Source: Bacillota bacterium
GTDB lineage: Bacteria > Bacillota_I > Bacilli_A > RFN20 > CAG-826
Assembly: GCA_023443485.1 (NCBI GenBank)
Contig: JAEZUH010000108.1
Span: 1-12,608 of the forward strand
Length of the DNA: 12,608 bases
Direction of reading: 5' to 3'
Positions 7,431 through 12,608 of the stretch are shown here, in pieces. The stretch's first letter is position 1; the number at the start of each line of letters is the position of its first letter. A model generated the notes under the pieces. That model was not told the DNA's origin. It was given only the letters and a program-made list of their open reading frames with translations, and did no database searches. The position numbers were made by a program, and so were the translations under genes.

Positions 7431-7450
7431 ATTAGGCAATAGAGTATAAT
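7423..7450 (+). promoter_or_regulatory. Promoter for the YwaF-like/YhhN-like pair
   Basis: TTGCTT (7423-7428), a 16-base spacer and a perfect TATAAT (7445-7450). The -35 overlaps the 3' arm and tail of the preceding terminator, a compact terminator-promoter junction. Confidence 0.65.
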
Positions 7451-7491
7451 CGGTTGCGGTTGATTCGTTAGATTAACTGGAGGATATCACA

Positions 7492-8328
7492 GTGGATTTT
7501 TTTAAAAATATTATTCGCTTCTTTTCATTAGGAATGGATACTCCCCCTAGTTATGGATGGTTCCATTTGCTTTTTGTTGGTTTGTTGATTATTGCTTGTA
7601 TCGGAGCGATTGTTCTTGCTAACCGTCATCACAATGAAAAGACATTGCGTATTGTTCTACTTGTCTGCGGCGGAATTATGATTCTATTTGAAATATATAA
7701 GCAGTTAATCTTTACATTCAGATTAGATGCAAGTAACAATCTCATTGTTGATTATCAATGGTATGCCTTTCCTTTGCAGCTTTGCTCGACTCCAATGTAT
7801 GTCATGATTATTGCTGGTTTATTGAAACCAAGCAAAATTCGTGATTCATTATTCGGTTATCTTGCCTTATTTGGCCTATTTGGCGGTCTTGTTGTCTTTG
7901 CCTATCCAAATGACGTTTTCACTCCCATAATTGGCATCAATATTCAAACTATGCTTCATCACGGATTACAAATAGTAGTGGGTGTTTTCTTACTCACTTA
8001 TTATCGTAAATCATTGAATCTTCAATTCTGGCTTGGAAGCTTTGTAACTTTTAGCATTTTTCTTTTGATAGCGTTAAGCTTGAACTACATCGTTCCATCA
8101 TTTGTTAATGAAACATTCAATATGTTTTACATCAGTCAAAAATTTGGAAATCACCTCCCCGTTCTCACTAATATTTATGCCAGCGTGCCTTATCCAGTGT
8201 TTTTATTGACTTACGCATTGGGATTCTGTTTTATTGCTTCAATATTTTATTGGATTGGCTTTGGAATAAATAAAGTTTGCCACGTTGTTCATCAAAACTA
8301 CCTTAGGACGTTAAAAACGAACCAATAA
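7492..8328 (+). CDS. YwaF-family (TIGR02206-type) integral membrane protein
   Basis: 278 aa, starting at GTG 7492 with GGAGG (7479-7483) 8 bases upstream. Six or seven hydrophobic segments are visible (about 24-43, 54-75, 99-112, 120-137, 154-170, 178-195, 232-253). The family signature FPLQLCSTPMY (93-103), preceded by YQWYA, and the HHGLQ motif (156-160) agree with the conserved His/Cys-type motifs I recall for the YwaF/TP0381 family. The biochemical role of this family is not established; nothing here identifies a substrate. It has its own promoter and is translationally coupled to the following membrane protein (1-base gap). Confidence 0.75.
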   Translation: MDFFKNIIRFFSLGMDTPPSYGWFHLLFVGLLIIACIGAIVLANRHHNEKTLRIVLLVCGGIMILFEIYKQLIFTFRLDASNNLIVDYQWYAFPLQLCSTPMYVMIIAGLLKPSKIRDSLFGYLALFGLFGGLVVFAYPNDVFTPIIGINIQTMLHHGLQIVVGVFLLTYYRKSLNLQFWLGSFVTFSIFLLIALSLNYIVPSFVNETFNMFYISQKFGNHLPVLTNIYASVPYPVFLLTYALGFCFIASIFYWIGFGINKVCHVVHQNYLRTLKTNQ

Positions 8329-8329
8329 T

Positions 8330-9070
8330 ATGACCAAAAGAAGGGATGTATTAACAACTGTCTATATTTCCCTTTTTCTTATTGCGGAAATAGTTTTATT
8401 TTCATTCATTGAGTTTGTTCCTTTCACCAAGAATGTCTATATTCTTGAATATATTGGGATTAGTTTGTGTTTTATCACTGGATTAATTGTCTTTTTAAGA
8501 AAGAGAACAAATTTCAATTTATTCATCATGTTAGCTTTATTTTTTACTCTTATCGCGGATACATTTCTGGTTCTACTCAGTCCTCAACTAAACTTAACTT
8601 TTCAAAGTTTAGCGATGACTTCTTTTAGTCTCTGCCAAATCTGCTATCTTGTGGCCATTCAATTGGTGAAGAAATCAAAGAGAGAGCTATGGATTAATTT
8701 AGCTATTAGAGCCGTACTGCTTATTGTTCTTGAAGTAGTGGCATTAGTTGTTCTTCAGCCTTCCTTTAATTATTTGGTATTCATTTCCTTATTCTACTTC
8801 TCTCAACTACTGGTCAATATCGTCTTTAGTTTCATTCATGTCCGTTCCCATCTTTTCTTGGCCCTTGGCCTATTGCTGTTTTTGGGGTGTGACTTCTTTA
8901 TTGGTTTGGGTTATTTAGCTGATATTTTGCAGCTGCCTTCTGATCATTTCATCAATAGTCTTCTCTCTGTTAATTTCAACTTTGCTTGGCTCTTTTATTT
9001 GCCTTCGCAAGTTTTGCTTTCCTTGAGTGGATTTTTCTCTATTGCCCGGAGACATAAACTCACTGTCTAG
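8330..9070 (+). CDS. Multi-pass membrane protein, possibly YhhN/TMEM86-like
   Basis: 246 aa with about eight hydrophobic helices. It starts 1 base after the upstream stop without a clear Shine-Dalgarno sequence, so translation probably depends on coupling. Two membrane-embedded Asp motifs, LIADTFLVLL (74-83) and a later FLGCDFFIGLG, are spaced as I would expect for the YhhN/TMEM86 (lysoplasmalogenase) family, and total length fits. No signature is strong enough to assert enzyme activity, and plasmalogen metabolism is not visible in the window. A generic membrane protein is the fallback. Confidence 0.6.
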   Translation: MTKRRDVLTTVYISLFLIAEIVLFSFIEFVPFTKNVYILEYIGISLCFITGLIVFLRKRTNFNLFIMLALFFTLIADTFLVLLSPQLNLTFQSLAMTSFSLCQICYLVAIQLVKKSKRELWINLAIRAVLLIVLEVVALVVLQPSFNYLVFISLFYFSQLLVNIVFSFIHVRSHLFLALGLLLFLGCDFFIGLGYLADILQLPSDHFINSLLSVNFNFAWLFYLPSQVLLSLSGFFSIARRHKLTV

Positions 9071-9082
9071 GAATAGATTGTA

Positions 9083-9094
9083 TATAATTATAAT
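9083..9094 (+). promoter_or_regulatory. -10 region(s) for the tRNA-Arg gene
   Basis: Two TATAAT hexamers lie at 9083-9088 and 9089-9094, immediately before the tRNA at 9099. The first is placed for a start just ahead of the tRNA; I see no good -35. Confidence 0.4.
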
Positions 9095-9098
9095 TACT

Positions 9099-9175
9099 GC
9101 GCTTGTAGCTCAGTTGGATAGAGTGCAACCCTCCGAAGGTTGAGGTCATGCGTTCGAATCGCATCAAGCGCGCCA
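9099..9175 (+). tRNA. tRNA-Arg (anticodon CCG)
   Basis: A complete cloverleaf: acceptor GCGCTTG/CAAGCGC, D arm from GCTC, anticodon stem CAACC/GGTTG around CTCCGAA (anticodon CCG at 9133-9135), T arm ATGCG-TTCGAAT-CGCAT, discriminator G and an encoded CCA (9173-9175). It reads the CGG Arg codon, which is rare in AT-rich genomes. Confidence 0.95.
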
Positions 9176-9184
9176 ACAAAAATG

Positions 9185-9240
9185 AAATTATCCCCTTTAA
9201 TTTGGACTATTAGACCAAACTATCAAGGGAATTTTCTTTT
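9185..9240 (+). terminator. Two-tier hairpin terminator after tRNA-Arg
   Basis: An outer pairing of AAATT.TCCC (from 9185) with GGGAATTT (9228-9235) and an inner TTTGG/CCAAA pairing surround ACTATTAGA; TTTTCTTTTT follows. Confidence 0.65.
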
Positions 9241-9274
9241 TATGAGCGTTTAAAAAGGCGATAAGCGATCACTT

Positions 9275-9283
9275 TGCTATACT
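9275..9283 (+). promoter_or_regulatory. Extended -10 promoter for the peroxidase gene
   Basis: TGCTATACT (9275-9283) is a TGN-extended -10 with TATACT, 24 bases before the ATG; no consensus -35 is visible. AAGG (9295-9298) is the ribosome site. Confidence 0.45.
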
Positions 9284-9307
9284 AAAAAAGAAAGAAGGTA
9301 ATGAATT

Positions 9308-9781
9308 ATGATTTATGACTATATTATGAAAGATTACAAAGGACAAGAAGTCCCATTATCAAATTTTAAAGGCAAAGTTTTGCTGATTGTAAATACCGCC
9401 ACAAAATGTGGCTTTACTCCTCAATATGATGAATTAATGGAGCTCTATAAGAAATACAACGATAAGGGATTTGAAATTCTCGATTTCCCTTGCAACCAAT
9501 TTTTAAAACAAGCTCCCGGAACTTCCGAAGAAATTCACGATGCTTGTGTGCTGACTTGGAGAATCAAGTTCACTCAATTTGAGAAGATTAATGTTAACGG
9601 TAAGAACGAGCACCCTCTCTACCGATATCTAAAAGACAACTCACCAGTTGAGCCAGGCAAGAAAATCGCTTGGAACTTCACGAAATTCCTCGTAGATCGT
9701 AATGGCAATATAGTTAATCGTTATGAGCCACCATTTAAGCCCTTAGCGATTGAAGCAGATATTTTAAAATTATTAGGATAA
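9308..9781 (+). CDS. Glutathione-peroxidase-family thiol peroxidase (Cys type)
   Basis: 157 aa, the usual length for bacterial members. It has a thioredoxin-like fold with NTATKCGFTPQY (peroxidatic Cys34), FPCNQF (Cys62, Gln64) and WNFTKFLVD (Trp122, Asn123); Cys34, Gln64, Trp122 and Asn123 form the expected catalytic tetrad. Cys62 or Cys80 could be the resolving thiol. Family members reduce H2O2 or organic hydroperoxides, in bacteria commonly using thioredoxin rather than glutathione. Some normally conserved positions differ: FLKQAPGT follows CNQ where FGxQEPG is usual, and ILDFPC replaces the more common ILGFPC. ATG 9308 fits the AAGG site; ATG 9301 is out of frame and short. It is monocistronic, closed by the terminator that follows. 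Confidence 0.93.
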   Translation: MIYDYIMKDYKGQEVPLSNFKGKVLLIVNTATKCGFTPQYDELMELYKKYNDKGFEILDFPCNQFLKQAPGTSEEIHDACVLTWRIKFTQFEKINVNGKNEHPLYRYLKDNSPVEPGKKIAWNFTKFLVDRNGNIVNRYEPPFKPLAIEADILKLLG

Positions 9782-9784
9782 AAG

Positions 9785-9817
9785 AAAAGGCTAGATCAAT
9801 ATTTGGTCTAGCCTTTT
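9785..9817. terminator. Bidirectional terminator between convergent genes
   Basis: AAAAGGCTAGA (9785-9795) and TCTAGCCTTTT (9807-9817) form a perfect 11-base stem whose A and T ends give T-runs on both strands. It serves the peroxidase gene (+) and the sigma/anti-sigma/lipoprotein operon (-). Confidence 0.9.
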
Positions 9818-9829
9818 CGAGGGGGGGAT

Positions 9830-10786
9830 TTATTCCACGATGATGAAGTCAACTATTTCTTCTTGAGTTAGTTCATCGATACTAATGACTTTCTCAAAGA
9901 GAATGTGGGCTTCAGTGACACCGTCAGAATACTTAACATCAAGGTATTCTTTACCTTCCGCGAATATTTGTTCAATGAAATAGACCTTATCGTCTAATCT
10001 GAGTTTGATTTCAGCGTTTTCGTCGACCTCTTCTTCAACCTTCAAGCAGTAAGAAGTGATTACTGTTTCTCCATCAAAGATCGTGTAACGAATTCGGGAT
10101 TCAGTTCCATCTTCTTCGACTTCTGTATCTTGCATCGCCTTGACATAAAATCCTGTGTCATTGAAGAGTTTGAAATGAACCTTCGTTTCATATTCATCTT
10201 CTTCAAATTCTTCTTTAACCAAAGAAGTGAAATTATAGGTCGCATCTTCAGAGACGAGAATTCCTTCCAGCCAAGTCTTACTTTTAATGTCGCCGTTTTG
10301 TTGACCGTAGCCAGATCCGTTATGAGATTCTTCTGGTTCGATCTCGTCTTCAGTTTCATCTTCAGTCTCTTCTAAGTCATGATCAATGGTTTTCGCCTGG
10401 TTATAAAACAGAGAATATGAAGAGGTGTTAGCGAAAATATCTGTGTATGTGACTAAAAGGCCATATTCATAAGCTTCTTGAGGAGACTCAATAACTAAAG
10501 TAGTGACCCCGGTTTGATTAGTTAAGATGGTGTCAACTTGACCAAGAATTGATTTAATGTCATCAATTTCTTGCTCAGCTAAGTTTACGGCCTGATCAGA
10601 TAAAAGCGCTCTTTTCAACGCTGCTGATGCTTGCGGCGTATTTAAAAGGGACAAAGTAGATAGTGACTGGGAAGCAATTTTTTCATTAGCTACTGAACTC
10701 AGTGGTAAATCAAAAGAAGAAGTACAACCGGCCATAGCCATTGCGCCCATAATTAGTAAAGAGGATGCCAATAATTTTGTTTTCAT
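9830..10786 (-). CDS. Lipoprotein paralogous to the anti-sigma sensor domain, 318 aa
   Basis: The N-terminus MKTKLLASSLLIMGAMAMAG with Cys21 is a clear lipoprotein signal (lipobox AMAGC), so the mature protein is tethered outside the membrane. A helical part (~45-105) and a strongly acidic linker (ETEDETEDEIEPEES, ~140-156) precede a beta-rich, Glu/Asp-rich region to the end. Segments such as TWLEGILVSEDATYNF and EVEEDGTESRIRYTIFDGE line up by eye with matching parts of the anti-sigma protein encoded upstream, which suggests duplication. It is the third gene of the sigma operon, 47 bases after the anti-sigma stop, with AGAAGGA as ribosome site. It may present or compete for the same ligand, or modulate the anti-sigma; no biochemical function is evident. 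Confidence 0.82.
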   Translation of the reverse strand: MKTKLLASSLLIMGAMAMAGCTSSFDLPLSSVANEKIASQSLSTLSLLNTPQASAALKRALLSDQAVNLAEQEIDDIKSILGQVDTILTNQTGVTTLVIESPQEAYEYGLLVTYTDIFANTSSYSLFYNQAKTIDHDLEETEDETEDEIEPEESHNGSGYGQQNGDIKSKTWLEGILVSEDATYNFTSLVKEEFEEDEYETKVHFKLFNDTGFYVKAMQDTEVEEDGTESRIRYTIFDGETVITSYCLKVEEEVDENAEIKLRLDDKVYFIEQIFAEGKEYLDVKYSDGVTEAHILFEKVISIDELTQEEIVDFIIVE

Positions 10787-10833
10787 AGTTTTTCCTTCTT
10801 GGTTCTACTAGTAAATACAAACTGGCAAAGCTT

Positions 10834-11880
10834 TTATTGGATATTTTTTATAATTGTCTCTTGAAGCTTCGTTTCTGTATAAATAATTGAGTTTGAATAG
10901 ATTGTAAGGTTAATTATTCCACTATAAGTATCTGTTCCATTCTCATATTCATAATTCATTCGATAGTTATTTTCTTCAGCTTTTCTGACTTTATAGGAAA
11001 AATTTTTATTTTCTTCTTCGACATCGATATCTAATGTGAGACCATTCCCTTTTCCCTTGAGTTCAATTTCGACAGATTTGATTTCCTCTCCATTTTCCAC
11101 ATAAGTATATTCATATGAATATCGATTTGGTTTCGTGCTGTATTCAATTTCGAAACTCGTATCTTCATCCAAATTAATGGCGATTTCGACTTCTTTTTTA
11201 TTTGTGTAAATGTTTTGTTCAATATCAAAATCGACTTGATACACATCAGAATCACCAATATGCAATTCTCCTAAATATTGGCCTTCTTCTCCAACAAAAC
11301 CATCACTGTAATAAAAGTGAATTGATTCTTCAATTAACATTTGATATTGATAAGTGCCATAATCTTCAACAAATGTTCCGTTGGTAATCTGGTATTGAAT
11401 TTCGCTTCCTTTAGTTAAAAGAGAAGTATATAGTTCGTAGTTTTGATGATATTTGTTCACGACTTCTTCGAACTCTTGCAAAGTGATAGGCTTTTTGCCC
11501 TCTTCATCACTTGTGAAAAGCGATTTACATTTGAGAGATTTAACTAAAGAAGGCGTGTTAGTGACATATGATAATAAGTTAACCCCCGTATATAATTCAA
11601 AAGCAGCTTGCAAATGATGATCATTAATGATGACTGGGGTGGAAGAATCTGGATTATTTAAAATAACAGCAACAGCTGCAACTGAGGAGCATACCAGGGC
11701 GACAGAAGAAAAACCAATCGATAAAGAAAACCACAATGAAGATTTCTTCTTCGTTTTTGTATCCAATTGCATCGGAGCCATTTTTTGCTTTTCAAAGGCT
11801 GACAAAATCATCTCTGAAGTAGTGGTTATTTTTACTTCTTCAAAAGACTTTTTGATTCTTGATTCATCATTTAGTCTCAT
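10834..11880 (-). CDS. Membrane anti-sigma factor (putative), 348 aa
   Basis: ATG at 11880 overlaps the end of the sigma gene by 14 bases and has AAAGGA about 10 bases upstream. The first ~48 residues are charged and cytoplasmic (MRLNDESRIKKSFEEVKITT) and would bind the sigma factor. One helix at ~50-74 (SIGFSSVALVCSSVAAVAVI) follows, then ~270 external residues: a helical part and repeated Glu/Tyr-rich beta strands. I see no zinc-type HxxxCxxC motif, so this is not a ZAS-type anti-sigma; the call rests on gene order, overlap and topology. The external part resembles the lipoprotein encoded downstream. The signal sensed and any protease control are not visible. Confidence 0.7.
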   Translation of the reverse strand: MRLNDESRIKKSFEEVKITTTSEMILSAFEKQKMAPMQLDTKTKKKSSLWFSLSIGFSSVALVCSSVAAVAVILNNPDSSTPVIINDHHLQAAFELYTGVNLLSYVTNTPSLVKSLKCKSLFTSDEEGKKPITLQEFEEVVNKYHQNYELYTSLLTKGSEIQYQITNGTFVEDYGTYQYQMLIEESIHFYYSDGFVGEEGQYLGELHIGDSDVYQVDFDIEQNIYTNKKEVEIAINLDEDTSFEIEYSTKPNRYSYEYTYVENGEEIKSVEIELKGKGNGLTLDIDVEEENKNFSYKVRKAEENNYRMNYEYENGTDTYSGIINLTIYSNSIIYTETKLQETIIKNIQ

Positions 11881-12409
11881 AAATATTTTTCAGTCCTTTC
11901 TGCAACTTTTTAATCGCGTTGTTATAGGCCCATGTAATGGTACCTATTGGCTTATGCAGTAGAGTGGATATCTCTTGGTGAGTATATTCTTCCACTGCCT
12001 TGAGATAGAATATGCGGAACTCTTCTGGCTTAAGGAGATCCTTAATCTTTGTGATAAGCTCATCTTCCTCAACTGAGTATTTCTGATTGACTCCCACAGT
12101 TTCCTCAAATATCTCATTCAAAGGAACCTGTCGAGTACTTGTCCTTAAATAATTGAGTGACAAATTCTTTGAAATGGTTAAAAGATAAGCGAGAATTGGT
12201 TGAGAATTATCGATGTTCTCAGCGGATTGTAGAAAAGCAACATAAGTATCTTGTAAAAGATCTTCCGCGGCTTCATGATGTTTGACATAACTATAAATGT
12301 TAAAGAAGATAACTCGTTTGGTGGCTTCGTAAAAAGGATCAAAACTAGACATTTGGCCACATTTAATTTGTTCGACCAAATTTGTTAGCTCCTTATTAGT
12401 TATGTTCAT
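11867..12409 (-). CDS. ECF-family RNA polymerase sigma factor, 180 aa
   Basis: The protein has the ECF two-domain plan. Region 2 spans about 20-90 (includes EAAEDLLQDTYVAFLQ and ILAYLLTISKNLSLNYLR), followed by a linker. Region 4 is at about 122-175, with a helix-turn-helix (EEYTHQEISTLLHKPIGTIT). The region 4 recognition helix continues WAYNNAIKKLQKGL, where VKSRLxRA is common, so promoter preference may be unusual. ATG 12409 is chosen although its Shine-Dalgarno is weak: an in-frame GTG at 12454 would place the first codons upstream of and over the TATAAT promoter. The gene ends with TGA overlapping the anti-sigma start, which couples translation and shows that TGA is a stop. It should direct polymerase to envelope- or stress-response promoters. 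Confidence 0.88.
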   Translation of the reverse strand: MNITNKELTNLVEQIKCGQMSSFDPFYEATKRVIFFNIYSYVKHHEAAEDLLQDTYVAFLQSAENIDNSQPILAYLLTISKNLSLNYLRTSTRQVPLNEIFEETVGVNQKYSVEEDELITKIKDLLKPEEFRIFYLKAVEEYTHQEISTLLHKPIGTITWAYNNAIKKLQKGLKNIYETK

Positions 12410-12442
12410 AAATAAATACCAAACAAACTTCCCTTTTATTGG

Positions 12443-12472
12443 ATTATATTGCACCTATGGTTAAAACAACAA
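12443..12472 (-). promoter_or_regulatory. Promoter of the sigma/anti-sigma/lipoprotein operon
   Basis: Read on the minus strand: TTGTTG (12472-12467), an 18-base spacer and TATAAT (12448-12443), leaving a leader of about 27 bases to ATG 12409. This is a housekeeping-type promoter; an AACC within the spacer could be an ECF-type -35 element for autoregulation, which is uncertain. Confidence 0.55.
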
Positions 12473-12514
12473 ACTAAATGCGCATTTTATGACCCTTCTA
12501 TCAATAAAAATTGA

Positions 12515-12542
12515 TTGAGTTTTTCCTTATTCTTTATATAAT
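12515..12542 (+). promoter_or_regulatory. Promoter of tRNA-Leu
   Basis: TTGAGT (12515-12520), a 16-base spacer and TATAAT (12537-12542), 17 bases before the tRNA start. Confidence 0.65.
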
Positions 12543-12559
12543 AATCACAGCGCACTAAC

Positions 12560-12608
12560 GCCCGCGTGGTGAAATTGGTAGACGCAATGGACTCAAAATC
12601 CATCGGTT
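12560..12608 (+). tRNA. tRNA-Leu (anticodon CAA), cut by the window end
   Basis: The 5' part of a tRNA: acceptor strand GCCCGCG, D arm TGGTGAAATTGGTAGACGC typical of tRNA-Leu, and anticodon stem ATGGA/TCCAT around CTCAAAA, giving anticodon CAA at 12594-12596 (reads UUG). The variable arm, T arm and 3' end lie beyond the window. Confidence 0.92.

Noticed and set aside
9821..9827. Run of seven Gs as a phase-variation tract
   Set aside because: It lies between the bidirectional terminator and the lipoprotein stop, outside any gene or promoter, so length change would have no evident effect.
11627..11962. Plus-strand open frame opposite the anti-sigma/sigma junction
   Set aside because: It runs antisense through two recognisable overlapping genes with no promoter or ribosome site.
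12410..12454. Upstream GTG start extending the sigma factor by 15 residues
   Set aside because: The GTG lies immediately upstream of, and the reading frame runs across, the TATAAT promoter; no ribosome site precedes it, and the extra residues are not typical of ECF region 2.
1..12608. CRISPR array, insertion sequence or transposase
   Set aside because: No regularly spaced direct repeats and no transposase or integrase gene are visible in any part of the window.

Overview
The window comes from an AT-rich, Gram-positive-type bacterium of the low-GC Firmicutes/Mollicutes kind. Shine-Dalgarno sites are AGGAGG-like, promoters are TATAAT-type and terminators are hairpin plus T-run. There is a lipobox lipoprotein and an ECF sigma factor with a membrane anti-sigma. 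TGA acts as a stop: it ends the sigma gene inside a 14-base overlap, and every Trp I read is TGG. That argues against a Mycoplasma/Spiroplasma-type code and is compatible with Acholeplasma/Izemoplasma-like or Erysipelotrichia/RF39-like lineages. The lineage is inference.

Positions 1-4942 hold a tight, same-strand block of five genes: the end of an unknown gene, a 68-aa one-helix protein, a 642-aa surface protein with a signal-like N-terminus and C-terminal anchor, a 122-aa one-helix protein, and a 742-aa multi-pass P-loop ATPase. None looks like housekeeping. Size order, topologies and the ATPase recall the structural/assembly module of a filamentous (inovirus/plectrovirus-like) prophage. A small secretion or surface system is the alternative. 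A ~470-base segment (4943-5419) with no convincing gene follows, full of hairpins and ending in a strong terminator with a possible competing antiterminator.

Positions 5420-9781 are chromosomal and redox/membrane flavoured. They hold a CoA-disulfide/persulfide reductase fused to a rhodanese domain, followed by a free rhodanese. A terminator and a new promoter come next, then a YwaF-family membrane protein with a GTG start coupled to a YhhN-like membrane protein. A tRNA-Arg(CCG) and a glutathione-peroxidase-family thiol peroxidase follow. A shared bidirectional terminator separates these from the minus-strand genes.

Positions 9830-12472 are a three-gene minus-strand operon: ECF sigma, membrane anti-sigma and lipoprotein. 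By eye, the outer part of the anti-sigma and the lipoprotein look like paralogues, suggesting a self-contained envelope-sensing circuit. Divergent from it, a tRNA-Leu(CAA) begins and is cut by the window end.
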